64,000 nucleotides of DNA from Mixophyes australis. Taxonomy: Eukaryota > Chordata > Amphibia > Anura > Limnodynastidae. The stretch spans positions 179,535,448 to 179,599,447 of the forward strand of contig JAVHZZ010000005.1 of NCBI GenBank assembly GCA_036250195.1. Reading direction: 5' to 3'. The notes under the pieces were generated by a model, which worked only from the letters and a program-made list of their open reading frames with translations, was not told the DNA's origin and ran no database searches. A program made the position numbers and the translations under genes. This document shows, in pieces, positions 53,116 to 64,000 of this stretch. How positions within the stretch are numbered: the first letter of the stretch is position 1; each line of letters starts with the position of its first letter.

Positions 53116-53614
53116 CGGGTACTAGGCCCGGGGCCACGGTCGGGCACAAGGCCCGTGGGCACGCTAACTTAGGGGCACAATGCCCAGGGACCTGGGCACT
53201 AGGCCCCAACAAAGTTAGTGGGCCAGTAGGCCATTTTGATAACGGGGACAAGCCCCTGTTAGTTAGTGAGGGGGACTCAGAGTCCCAGGTGTACAAGGGC
53301 ACAAGGCCCTTAGGTAGTTAGTGGCCTAGAGGCCATAGGAAGGCCAGAGGGCCTGGTTAGGGGCTAGTAGCCCGTATGCTATTAAGGGCACAAGGCCCTC
53401 AGTCAGTCAGTTAGGGAGGCCGCAGGCCTCAGGCAGGGGCTAGGACCCCTAGGTAGTAGGGCACAAGGCCCTAGTTAGTGGGCTCAGAGCCCTGAGGTAG
53501 AGAGGGGGCTGAGGCCCGTTAATCGGAGCACAAGGCTCTGTGTGTAGCTGGGCAGAGACCCATGGTGTGTAGGGCATAAGGCCCTGGTGGTGTGTGGTAG
53601 AGGCGTGAGAGCCT
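53116..53614 (+). repeat. Array of about 20 short hairpins with varying stems
   Basis: Palindromes of 4-6 bp arms with 3-6 base loops recur about every 24 bases. Examples are CGGGC-ACAAG-GCCCG (53141), GGGG-ACAAG-CCCC (53244), GGGACT-CAG-AGTCCC (53272), AAGGGC-ACAAG-GCCCTT (53295), TGGCC-TAGA-GGCCA (53322), GAGGCC-GCA-GGCCTC (53416), GGGCT-CAG-AGCCC (53480) and AGGGC-ATAAG-GCCCT (53571). Loops are most often ACAAG or CAG. Spacers are rich in TTAGTTAG and GGTAG. Stems differ while pairing holds. Confidence 0.85.
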
Positions 53615-54694
53615 TGTGAGTGTAGGCGCGGTCCTGTGTGAGGTGAGCACACGTGGTTAGGAGGTACAGTAGAGCGGAGGCTCCTGTGGTGCTGTAGCAA
53701 CCTGCTGGTTGGCTAACAGCGGTGTGTTCGGGTAAGTAGCGGGCAAAGTACCGTATACTGTATTTATTCTGTCTGTGTGGCGAGTGTAGTTTACATTACA
53801 GTATTTTGGTGTGCTATATAACTGTGTCCAGGGGCAAGACGTCAGGCCCCCATTAAAGGTAGGCTCTTGTTCCTGTGGTTTTCCTGTGCTAACCCGTGCT
53901 GTGGGGACAAGTGTAGTTACCAGCATACACATAGTCAGGGGAGAACACACGTAGTTTTCCTGTCCCTTAGGTCCCCGGGGTCACACTGGTACCCAGAGGG
54001 GGTGGCTGAGTGAGTTGGTGGCAGTGCAGCACACCTTGAGACAGTTCCAGGGGCGGCCGTGGTTCTGATCAAGGGTCCTCAAGGCCGGTTCCGTGCAGGT
54101 GGACCTGTGGTTCCGGACGTAGGGACACGTGTGAGATACCCGAGTACAGGCAGTCGGGCGGTTCAGTTCGATCGGCTGTTCCGTGCGGCAGTCGGCCCGC
54201 GGGTTAGTGTGCTGTTCTACTGAGCCTCAGCCGGGCTTAAAGAACCCGTACTTAGGGCCTGTGTGTGACTCCATAGCAAGAAGGCAGCTTCTTGGTACGA
54301 CCTGGGTGAGGGGGTTAGGAACCGCCCTCCGGTTTAGGCTGTGAACACCGGCTGGTGTTCCCCGTAGCGTGTAAGTGAACAGTTCCGTTAGTGCACCACA
54401 CCTAGTTAGTAATAGTGGTTTGACGTAGTTGCGTTGCCGACCATTAGAACGTTGTTAGGGTCGGGTCGCTGTTGTAGTCAGTCCAGTTTTGTGGGTGCCA
54501 TCTTAGTCTCACGGAGAGCGTAGAGGGAGGCTGTGTGTTCTTGTCATCCGCAGGAGTCGGGAAGGTGCAGGAGAACCGGATCGGAAGTGGGAGTGTCCCG
54601 AGGGACGTGATTGGAGGTGACTGCGGCTGCGGATCTGCTGGGATTGGATCGCAGCTGGGAAATTGGAAGCGGACTGGAGGTGACCATCGTTTAC
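53615..54694. other. GT- and GC-rich tail of the unknown unit
   Basis: Few hairpins and no recognised ORF. It may be leader or intron sequence. A donor-like AAGGTAAGTTC is at 54693 and an acceptor-like CTTTCCCCGCAG ends at 54740. Confidence 0.35.
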
Positions 54695-54843
54695 AAGGTA
54701 AGTTCTTTTGTGTGCGTCTGTCCCTGTCTTTCCCCGCAGGGGGCGTTACAATACTACAGCACTTATTGATTGTCTGGGTGATTTAGACCAGCTAACACTG
54801 CTCTATTTGGCACCACTATTCCTCCTACCTTTGTATATATTGA

Positions 54844-54844
<1 letters not shown>

Positions 54845-54892
<48 letters not shown>

Positions 54893-54917
54893 TATATGTA
54901 TATATATATATATATAA
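54845..54917. repeat. TA microsatellite, interrupted by CA
   Basis: TA runs with a short 'cacacaca' centre. Confidence 0.97.
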
Positions 54918-55020
54918 TGGGTCATTTTGTAGAGCTCAGTGACTTCAAGCGTAGTACTGTGGTTGGATGCCACCTTTGCAATATTGCTGTTAGGGTAAGG
55001 CTGGAGGCCATGATATCTGT
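54918..55020 (+). pseudogene. Tc1-like transposase start, relic
   Basis: MGHFVELSDFKRSTVVGCHL followed by CNIAVR matches the first helix-turn-helix of Tc1/mariner transposases, which binds the transposon ends. Homology fades after about 55020. The 15-bp L1 target site begins 80 bases further on. Confidence 0.75.
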
Positions 55021-55100
55021 GTATAATGGAATTAATCTAGTTGCCTTCTTGCTGAAGTTCCTAGTGGTGACTGAATACAAACTAATAGCACCAAGGGGAT

Positions 55101-55115
55101 CTACTGTTAGTGCTT
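55101..55115. repeat. L1 target duplication, left copy
   Basis: CTACTGTTAGTGCTT, identical to 61210-61224. Confidence 0.93.
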
Positions 55116-55439
55116 ATTTTTTTATTTTTTTATTTTTAAATCAGGTAAAGTTTTATTGCATTTTTTACTTTTTTTTTTTCTTTTACACTTTAACAGCAAA
55201 AAAGCCCAAAACATTAGGCTAAAACAACAACTACACCCACACAGTGATACAAGCAGTGTCAAATATTCATACACAGTAGATTCAAAATGCATTGATATTC
55301 AGATTTTCAAACCAGGGTATGCACATCATCCAAAATTTCGAGATACAATGAGATAATAACACAGTAGTAATAATACAAAATACAATCGTTGACCTTAATA
55401 ATAAAGTAGGCAGCTGGATGTCTTCCCCGAGCATTGCAT

Positions 55440-58400
55440 TAGGAGAGCTCCACCTCCCTCAATCCTTCTGTAACATATGGGGATATTCTCCACCTGTACC
55501 ATATTCTTACATATTTATCCACTAGGTTCCTACTGATGTACATGAACCTCTCATGGCCGACTGTATCGTTAACAAGATCAATCCAGCTGCTCAAAGTCGG
55601 GCCTTCCGGTGCCATCCACTTCCTAGCTATGACCACTTTAGCCAATATAAGTAACGTATTAATGAGCAATCTAATAAGCCTACAGGTGATTTTGTTCAAG
55701 CCCAAACCAAATATACATAGTTTTGGCGTCAAGGCAGATACTCCCACCTCCAATCGTTTAATACAATCCTCCACCTCTCCCCAAAAGCATTAAACCAATG
55801 GACACTCCCAGAGCATATGCCAAAAGTTCCCTTTCTCACTCCCACACTTAGGACACAGAACCACCTGACCCCTATTAAATTTGGAAAGCCGAAGAGGAGT
55901 AAGATACACTCTGTGCAGCAGAAAAAACTGAACCTGGCAAAATTTAACCGATACAGTGACCTCTTTTGGGCTACACAACATCATATCCCATGCCTTATCA
56001 CTAATTTGCCCGAGATCACCATCCCACCTGCAACGCAGCTCCGACAAGCTCCCCACACCAGATCCTTCCACCAATAATGAATACAGAAATGAAATTTGCC
56101 GCCTCTGGCCCAACCTTGACAGTTGCACCCTCAAAGAATCTGCATTGAAACTCAGGGCAGCTCCCCGAAACTGCGAGGCAAGAGCATGTCTTAACTGCAA
56201 ATACCTATAAAAGTAACCCCTAGGTAGCTCATGTAATCCCTGTAGTTGCTCAAATGAATATAGTATCCCATTCTCATACAATTGTCCAATATGTATTATA
56301 TTGTAAATTCGCCAAGCTCCAGCTCCCTCCATCCTAACCAGTTCTCCAAAGTCCAAGTTATCCCAAAGTGGAGTGCATGGGTCCAAGTCCAGTCCACCCC
56401 CAATCCGGGATGAAAATCGCCAGATCTTCATGGCCTGTATCAATAAAGGGGGATCACCTCCAATCTTTCTACCAGCCAAAAGAAACTGCACCCGTGTATG
56501 TTTAGAACCTGTCCCAGAGACTAGCAAAATAATGCAAATCCACACCCATCCGCGACCAGAACCATACCTCAATATGTGTCAGCTGAGAGGCAAAATAATA
56601 AAGCCGCAGATTCGGCAAAGCCAAACCCCCCGACCCTCGAGAACGATATAAAGTGGTAAGCTTAACTCTTGCTCTCTTGTCTGCCCACACCAAAGAAGCC
56701 ATGAGACACTCAATATAACAAAATATACTATGAGGGATATATATTGGCGACTGCTGCAAAACATACAAAAACTTTGGTTGAATTATCATTTTGACCAGAT
56801 TATTCTACCTGTGACCGTTAATGGCAGCTGTTTCCATACCCCGATCCGGCTCTTAAAATAGTCAATCTGAGGCTGGATATTATGCTGGATATATTGACCC
56901 ATATCATTAGAAATCCAGATACCAAGATATTTAAATACCGGAGTCCATTTAAGAGGAGTCTGCAGGACCTGACCTATAGGGCAAGTACCCTTAATCGGAG
57001 TCACACTAGCTTTGTCCCAGTTGATCAAAAGCCCCGAGTACCTACCGAACACCAAGACCACTCAGAGTAACATTGGTAATGATTTATTAGGATATGACAG
57101 AAAAAGCAGCATATCATCTGCGTAAAGGGCAATCTTGTCCGTCCTGCAGCCCATCTTCAACCCAGTAATGTCTGACTGCATCTTAACAACACATGCCAGT
57201 GGCTCTATGGCCAAGGCAAATAGGGTGGGAGACAGAGGGCAACCCTGTCTTGTACCTCTAGCCATACCAAACTGACGGGACACAAAGCCATTTACACAGA
57301 CTCTAGCTGTAGGACAAGTATACAGTAATCGTACCCATTGAACAAAAACCGTCCCAAACCCAAATTTCAATAGCACCACCTACAGGTACCTCCACTCCAC
57401 AGAGTCAAGGGCCCTAGCAGCATCTAACGACACCACCACTGCCTCCTTCTCCGCAGGGTGGGGCAACTGCAGATGACAAAAAAGCCTACGCAAATTTGTA
57501 GCCGTAGATTTTCCCGGCATAAAACCAGTTTGGTCAGAGTGCACAATCTCACCAATCACCCGACTCAAGCGTGACACCAGAATTTTTGCCAATTTCTTAA
57601 TATCTATTGTCAGTAACAATATAGGTCTGTATGATTCCGGAAACAAGGGATCCTTTCCCGTTTTAGGGATAAGGACTATAAGAGCTTCAGACATAGACGG
57701 AGATACAGACCCCTGATCTCTAAAACTTGTAAACATGTCTTGCAAGCGAGGCACAAAAAAACCCAAATGCTTCTTATACAACTCTATGGGTATCCCATCT
57801 ATGCCTGGAGCCCTGCCATTTGGAAACGAGGATATCGCAGCTACAATCTCCTCATCAGTGATTGACAGGTCCAAATTTCTCTACTATCTGCGCTTAGCTC
57901 AGGCAGGGAAACAGCCGCCAGGTACGTGTCTAAATCAGAATCTGAGTACTCAGCTCTAGACGCATAAGCATCTTTAAAATATACATAGAAAACATCACTG
58001 ATCTCTTCGGTCAAGGTATGCACAACACCCAAAGTATCTGTAATTCCCGCCACTACAGCCGCCGCCCTCTCTGATCTAGCTAAATACGCCAAAAATTTGC
58101 CACATTTATCCGCTTCAAAGTATTGAGTATGCTTAGCAAATAACAACTTACGTCTAGATTTATCTAACAAGTAATCCGACCATTCTCTCTGTACTGCTAA
58201 CCAAGCCATTCTGTCAGAAGCCATATGAGAAGAGAGATACACCTCCTCCAACTGCAAAACCTCTTTTTCTAATCTATCACCTCTCAACCTAGACTCTCTT
58301 TTGAAACAGTTAATACTTCTAATTAAGGAGCCTCTTAAAAAAGCCTTGAATGAAGCCCAAACGAGAGGCGGAGCCGCTGTATCTACATAAGTAGCAAAGT

Positions 58401-59110
58401 ACCCTTCCCATTGAGATTCTAAAGTATTTCCATCCTGCAATAATGTCAACCAGAAAGGGTTAAGTCTCCAAAACGCTTGACCTCGAGAAACATTAAGCTT
58501 TACTGTTAGTACCAATGGAGAATGATCTGAAATCCCTCTTGGTAAATATGCAGCATCCGAGACAGCCGGCAGCAACCCCTTTGATACAAGTCCTAAATCA
58601 ATTCGGGAGAAGGCCTTATACGAAGTGGAATAACATGAGAAACAGACCTCTACTGGATGACTCAGACGCCACACGTCCACCAAACCCATCTCTTCCACCA
58701 GATCAGCAAATTTCGATTTTCTGACATATGTAGTATCCCCCACCTCCCTCCACCTATCAACATTAGGATCCAACACATTATTGAAATCCCCCCTGCAAAT
58801 CACAGGAGTGTCAGGAGAAAGAGAGATAAAGTCACTGCATTTTTTAAAAAACTTCACCACTATAAGGGGGCGGGACATAAACTGACAGTAAGTTTATACG
58901 TTTAGAATCAAAAATACCCCTTACAAAAACATATCTACCTAATGGGTCCAATTCCACCATTTCCAAAATAAAATTTACTTTTTTACATATAAGGAGAGAT
59001 ACCCCTCTAGAATGACCCGTGTGAGTAGCATGATATGACCATCCAACCCACGGTTTCTTAAGGGCCAACACTTTACCTCCCACTACCCTATCCAAACAAC
59101 CCCCCTCCCC
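55440..59110 (-). pseudogene. LINE ORF2: endonuclease and reverse transcriptase, broken
   Basis: From high to low coordinates: endonuclease pieces GHSRGVSLLI and INLLSVYVPP (about 59030-58880), GDFNNVLDP (about 58795) and ISDHSPLVL (about 58530). The RT follows with NGRAPGIDGIP (about 57815), LIPKTGKDPLFPESYRPI (about 57675-57620), GTRQGCPLSP (about 57260) and YADDMLLF (about 57115-57090). A C-terminal knuckle CPKCG-x7-H-x4-C is at about 55850-55800. Breaks include shifts near 58870, 57870, 56790 and 56570 and in-frame stops at 57380 and 57061. The N-terminal end of the endonuclease, with its first catalytic residues, is not found. Confidence 0.88.
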
Positions 59111-59479
59111 TTACATCCACCCCCAACTTAGATATACCTGGATCCCATTACCCCTATCCCGCACCTCCTCAAACAACGCACACAGCTATCTTCACATATT
59201 TATGGAAACACCAGTATACACTGAAAAAAGGAGAGGGAGATTGCGACCCTTTAAGCAAGGGAAGCCCCCCAGACAATAACTTTACCCTACTACTCCTCCA
59301 GTACCCCACATCCACCCGATCCACTAGCACCAAATATAAGATCCAAAAAATGTTTCCAGAAATATCACCTTATAATTGACACCTTCGTAAACATTCAGTA
59401 ACTTCTATATTAATCAAAGCATTTCAGTATGTATAAACATAAATCAAAGTGATATACATCTACGGAGCTTATCTCTCAA

Positions 59480-60395
59480 ACATTATAACTGTCAGAGGCA
59501 TACAATTTTTAATAGCCTCATTTCAGTCCAGGAGGTTAATACGTCAACAGAAGCATCTTCAATCCGGACGAGGACCTCTAGGAGCTCTCCTATCCAACCA
59601 GTGAGACGCCTCCGACAGCAATCCAAAGAACAGGGTAGTTCCATCTGCAACCACACGCAACTTGGCCGGGAAAAGCATAGCATACGGCAATTGCATCTCA
59701 CGAAGATGACGCTTCACCTGTATAAACTGAGCTCTGCTCTATTGTACATCCACCGAGAAGTCAAGAAATACAGCCACTCTTTGGTTTTGATACATTAAGG
59801 GGCCCTTGGTCCGAGCCAGGCGCAGAATAGCATCCCGATCTTTATAGTGTAGCACTTTAGCAATAAATGTGCGTGGCTGCGCACCAGGAGGCGCCCTCTG
59901 AGTCGGAATCCGATGCGCCCTCTCCACCGCTCCAAGAATGTCTCCGGTCTCTCACCCTCTGCCTTTCAGGGAGACCCACCAGAAGAACATTGCTGCGTCT
60001 GAGGCGCCCTCCATGTCTGACATTTTTTGTTTAACCGACACCATCTGAGCTTTCAAACCAGCAACTTTCTGTGGTAAAGGAACTGTAGTATCCTCTAGTA
60101 TGGAGATGTGGGCCTCTGTCTCTGACACACGCTCACGAATCTTCTGAAAATCCTGCCGCATCAACGATAGGTCAACCTGCATCTCTCCAATTTTATCCAT
60201 TACCTTCTTTTCAGAAGCAGCGATAGCTTACAGGACCTCCTGAAGAGTAGAATCAACAGGTGAATCCGTATCTTTGGAAGACTGAGGTACCTGCAGTTCA
60301 GACGCAGGATCTCCTCCCGAGGCCGCGGCAGGATTAGAACGAGCATACTTCTCCAATCTGCCCCCGGCAGTGGTGTTTGCAGAATGTTTACCCAT
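59480..60395 (-). pseudogene. LINE ORF1: coiled-coil RNA-binding protein, broken
   Basis: Starts at ATG 60395 (MGKHSANTTAG). An in-frame TAA is at 60230-60228, then a coiled-coil-like run (MDKIGEMQVDLSLMRQDFQK, 60200 onward), then an in-frame TGA at 59954-59952. An RRM/C-terminal-domain section follows with ERAHRIP and RTFIAKVLHYKDRDAILRLA (about 59865-59805), then a shift into a last segment near 59690-59490. Order and motifs fit L1 ORF1p. Confidence 0.83.
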
Positions 60396-61209
60396 ACTGG
60401 CCCTTTCTATTCACAGGTGCTGACGGGTGCACCCCTAGATGTTATATATGTAGCTTTAGATATAAAAGGGGGCCACAGCAGAGCGTCCAGCAGCAGCTGG
60501 TATTATAACCAGAATTTGACCAGTGATGGACCAATTACTGCACACATTCCAGCCAAAGTACACACTCAGAGAGATGACAAGGAGAAAGGGCCTCCAGGCA
60601 ACAATAACAGCAGCACAGAGTATTTTCCACACACAGAGAAATGATAGGGAGAAAAGGCCTCCAGGCAGCCACAAGAGCAGCACAGAGTATATTCCCCTTA
60701 CTGCTCCAGAAACAGGGTTCTTACTGCTGCAGATAGGGATTAATATTATGTCAGCTGCCCCTCCAGTGCTGCGAGACTGTATGTCAGTCTTTATTTCACC
60801 GACCGTTATGTCCAAGATGGCGCCGCGTCTCACTCCACGGCAGGAAGACCACACTCCAGCAGTAGCAGTCAGCCACCTTCTCTTCACCCTCGAGCAGCCT
60901 ACTTACCGGCCAAATAGACACCTGATCAGCGCAGACCAGAAGACCCAGGCACCACCGGAGATAGAGAGCCCCCTCCTCCTTCCCCGCGTGAACTCTGCTC
61001 CAGCACAGCTCTGGAAACCAGCGCCAACCACAGCCTCCGCGACCCGCCGACACAGCCCAAACTTGGACCAGAGGAAACAGAAGAAGTTCCGCCACAGAAC
61101 CAGGTAAGTTTAGTGCCTTTTTACCACACCAGGATATCTGCTCCGGATATTTAGCCTGGGGAGCTCCGATGCACACAGCCTACTCCATGCTCCACCAGGC
61201 CACGTCCCC
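60396..61209 (-). promoter_or_regulatory. LINE 5' untranslated region
   Basis: GC-rich relative to flanks, probably containing the internal promoter. A 67-bp unit with AGGCCTCCAGGCA-type sequence occurs twice (about 60582-60648 and 60649-60712). Confidence 0.65.
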
Positions 61210-61224
61210 CTACTGTTAGTGCTT
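61210..61224. repeat. L1 target duplication, right copy
   Basis: CTACTGTTAGTGCTT, identical to 55101-55115. Confidence 0.93.
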
Positions 61225-63383
61225 TTAACAAAACAAATTATATGAAACTTGTTTCTCTGCAACTCACTTACAAACAGTAATCCTAACTACAGAGATAATG
61301 TAATTTTTAACTGTTTGTTGCTAAATGTATGCTAAAAGAACAATAGATAAATGCATTGTAGGAGACTGTCATGAAAAAAAAATAACAGTCAAGCAACGTT
61401 ACTTGGCAGCTACTACAAGGGTAAGACCAGACCAGTGCCATTTTTTTAAGTGGGCAAGTCAGGCTACACAGGGTATGGACTACCTTTAGGTGAACCTAGG
61501 TGGTTGCCTAGAGTGCCAAAGATTAAGGGGTTCCTAATCCACTGAATAAGTGACTTAATGTCAAGTATCCAGTGTTTTTAATGCCCCCATGGCACCCACA
61601 CATGGAGCTCCAGCTTCTTACATGTGAAGCCACTGGCTGCTGCTGCTCATCCTTGGCTGTGATGGTCTGGGAGTGTAGTACTTGGCTATGATGTCTCAAC
61701 CAAGTGCCATACTCCCAGTCTTATGAGCAATGAATGCTTCATGTTCGCTAAGTAACAAGCAGTAGAGGTACTTGGCTAATGCCTGCCTATCCTCCTCCTT
61801 CTACCTCTCCGAGTGTAAAGAGCCATAAGTGTAAGATACAGCAAAATCTACATACAGATGTATGTGTACACAGTTTTGGTACATATGGAGTATGAAACTT
61901 GAGTCGTATGCAAAAAAAACCCAGACACATGTCCAATTCTACATAAGCCTCTTTGAGTCTATTTTGCACATTGTGTATAACCAAAAACAACACAAAAGAG
62001 GACTTTTCTTTTAAAGGGGATCCAGCATGTAAACATAATCCCTAATTACCAATCTCAAAGTAATGATAGTTGAGCTGCTGATGTGGGTGTTACTGTGTCT
62101 CCAAAAATGTGGGCCATGAGCCTAAATTTTCAAGCAATTCAAACATATTGACAAAGGAGGGTTAAGATAGATGTTAAAAATACCGGTATGTTGAGTTGAA
62201 CAATTTAGTTTTGTTTAGAAAAGAATAGAGCACTGTGTATTTTAATTGCATTCCTTTAGCCATTAAAGGGTATTTTGAATCAATGAATTATAAAGAAGCT
62301 TAACAAGTAATAAATATGATGTGGCAGATAGCCATCAAATTAATGAAATCATGCATGTTTAAAGAAAATCCTTTAAATTATATCATCCCAAATTCTTCCT
62401 ATCTAAGTTAGCAAAGATACCAATAAATTACTTTTTAGAGTGATGTGTTACAATGTTTGTAATTTGTATCAGTTAAGGCAAAATTGAGAGAGCAGTCTAG
62501 AAAATGAATTACTAACATACCTTCAATTATGTTCATGTTTAGTCAAGTCTCTCATTTCAAAGTGCCAATTGCAATGTTGCTTTGTAAGCATTCATATGAA
62601 AGATGCAAAATATAAATACTGTTTCTTCACTCCGTAAGGCACTGGACACAAGTGTTGCTTAAAAGTGAATTCAAAAACATGTACTTCAACAAAGCGTTCA
62701 AAGCTTCCGGCAGCATAAGTTTACTATGTGCTAGTTAAGCACTCCGATATAATTCCATAATATCATCCAAAGCATTAATGCTCAGGAAAGCTGATGGCAA
62801 CACAGACATTAATGTTAATAATAGCGAAGTAAAAAGTGTGCGTATGACTGATGACGGGTTGGACGTATAGTATGTCTGGGGGATTTTCTTGCATTAGATA
62901 CATATTTTCATACTGTGCATGAGCAAGAAGTGGACACATACCTCCGTATCAGGTTTTTGGGTATCTTCGACTTACTACTCCTTATGCTTGGAGAGGCTTT
63001 GCGAGAAAAGGAAGGGGCAGGCAAGCGATGGTCAAGTACAGTATGGGTGTGTTTAAGTAATTGTGACTCAATTAGATGTGGACACAAATACAGATATGAC
63101 TGTCAGGAGGTGTATCTCTTGCAGATGCTGGAGGTCTGTTGCAAATATACATAATATTGATGATGACTATCAGCAGCACTACCTAGTTGTTTATGATTAG
63201 CTGTTTGCGGATTGACCTCCAGCCAATAGTACTTCATTTATTAGCATTGTGGCTATGTTAAATCAATTAAATTGATTAGTGTCATCTTTTCACAATACTT
63301 TGTTGACTTTTCCATTTGGACTACTGCATAAAAGACAACTTCCATTTAAGTTTAATAAGGGATAAACAATGGATTTGGAGATG

Positions 63384-63418
<35 letters not shown>

Positions 63419-64000
63419 TTAGTGCATGGTAAGACATAATCGAAACATATTTTTATTACATTTTTCAGCTGTGGACAATTAGGGTAATGCGACTTCTACA
63501 TTGAGTATCAACATGCAGCTAATGCATATGTATCCAACTCTTCCATCAGGAGTACATACAAATAGTATGCCCAAGGCTGAACAATATATAGGTGTGTATG
63601 GCAGAGGAGAGGTTGGGATCTTTCCTTTTCACATGACATACTGTTTAGACAAATAGGTTCCTATTCTAGGAAGCGGAAGTGGCGCAAAGCAATTTACACT
63701 TGCCAACAAGCACATCTTCCTGCAGGCCGCAATGAGGAGAATGAACTCCAGCCAGGCCCTGTTACTAGAGAGAGATTAGACAGAGTACAGTGAATCTCTC
63801 TGACATGCCACTGCTACCATCACATAATGTATATAAATACGAGGCAGAAGCGATGGCACAATAAAATTGGAAGATTAGCACAACTGGAAAAGAGGACCAA
63901 AAAGCAAATCTACACAAGTGCAAAAAATAGATATTATAATAAAGGAGTTCCTGTCTAAGTGGCAAGACCAGCCATTCCTGTGTTCTTTTGTGACATGCTC
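61225..64000. other. AT-rich stretch without recognised genes
   Basis: Only chance ORFs under 80 codons. No repeat family was recognised apart from the TA microsatellite at 63386. It could be unique intergenic DNA. Confidence 0.45.
63386..63412. repeat. TA microsatellite
   Basis: About 13 TA units. Confidence 0.95.

Larger units (their letters stand above)
52380..54760 (+). other. GC-rich unit of unknown identity, promoter-like plus hairpin array
   Basis: Composition changes sharply from AT-rich flanks to GC-rich with many CpG. In order there is an open stretch (52407-52570), CCAAT/CRE/TATA promoter-like sequence (52611-52771), a possible first exon ending in a consensus donor (53092/53093), a hairpin array (53116-53614), and GT-rich sequence with a second donor/acceptor pair at 54695 and 54741. 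It could be an LTR and leader of an unrecognised retroelement, or a CpG-island promoter with a non-coding exon. No matching second LTR is in the window. Confidence 0.5.
55116..61209 (-). mobile_element. L1/Tx1-type LINE, full span but mutated, minus strand, 6.1 kb
   Basis: An exact 15-bp target duplication flanks it. On the minus strand it starts GGGGACGTGGCCTGG, has about 0.8 kb of 5' UTR with a tandem duplicated unit (near 60582 and 60649), ORF1, ORF2, an AATAAA near 55150 and an A-rich tail at 55116-55137. Several stops and shifts mean it cannot now move by itself. Confidence 0.92.

Noticed and set aside
52693..53302. Minus-strand ORFs of 130-137 codons in the hairpin region
   Set aside because: Same GC effect; palindromes make both strands look similar, and no domain is present.
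53116..53614. Hairpin array as a CRISPR array or tRNA cluster
   Set aside because: The repeats are not a constant sequence, the palindromes are too short for tRNA, and no tRNA boxes are seen.
60523..61107. 194-codon plus-strand ORF at the LINE 5' end
   Set aside because: Lies antisense in the LINE 5' UTR, in GC-rich sequence with a duplicated unit; no recognised domain.

Overview
The window looks like non-genic, transposon-packed vertebrate nuclear DNA, most likely from a frog or a related amphibian. I base this on repeats I recognise from anuran genomes (the sequence ending in 'gcgctatataaataaa' plus GAT repeats, foldback MITEs with 'ggggtaaatg' ends, Penelope, Tc1, hAT and Tx1/L1-type copies) and on gamma/epsilon-like endogenous retroviruses. 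The species cannot be fixed from the sequence. I see no confident host protein gene, tRNA, CRISPR array or bacterial operon. Almost everything recognisable is a mobile element, and many sit inside one another.

Layout. 1-8099 is an endogenous retrovirus on the minus strand (ERV-A): right-hand 5' LTR, tRNA-Pro primer site, gag, amber stop, pro-pol with one frameshift, env, and the edge of the 3' LTR cut by the window. 8990-10620 is a decayed Ty3/gypsy pol. 11450-13930 is a decayed L1-like ORF2 broken by MITEs. 15060-16261 and 21158-21815 hold further MITEs. 19340-20570 is a decayed Crypton-like (tyrosine-recombinase) gene. 20620-21120, 25985-28000 and 51750-52290 are three copies of one Penelope-type terminal repeat carrying hammerhead-like cores; the middle one is split by a 1484-bp solo LTR with a 5-bp target duplication. 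28640-29680 is a Penelope N-terminal relic. 29928-32991 is a hAT deletion derivative with an 8-bp target duplication. 34003-35958 is an unidentified element with long inverted arms. 37105-46943 is a second retrovirus on the plus strand (ERV-B), complete from LTR to LTR, very young (5 differences between the 838-bp LTRs), with open gag and env and a pol broken by one stop and one frameshift. 48050-50905 is a Penelope element between inverted arms, with a GIY-YIG ORF and a 5S rRNA-like stretch. 52380-54760 is a GC-rich unit I do not recognise. 54918-55020 is a Tc1 relic. 55116-61209 is a full-span but broken L1/Tx1 on the minus strand with a 15-bp target duplication. 61225-64000 shows nothing recognisable apart from a TA microsatellite.

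The most unusual part is 52611-53614. A promoter-like segment there has CCAAT boxes, a CRE and a TATA box, nearly all in or beside the loops of short GC-rich inverted repeats. A consensus splice donor is enclosed in another inverted repeat. About 20 short hairpins follow in roughly 500 bp, with stem sequences that change from one to the next while remaining self-complementary. The loops and spacers are similar. I know of no named element with this design.

How the parts relate. The two retroviruses share a design: amber stop between gag and pol in the same frame, CXXC in SU, and C-X10-CC in TM. They are related but distinct families. A roughly 400-bp repeat occurs twice, once split by the hAT element and once by ERV-B, so each copy serves as the empty site that confirms the other insertion. 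Retroviral genes are described here with their breaks; no repaired version is given.
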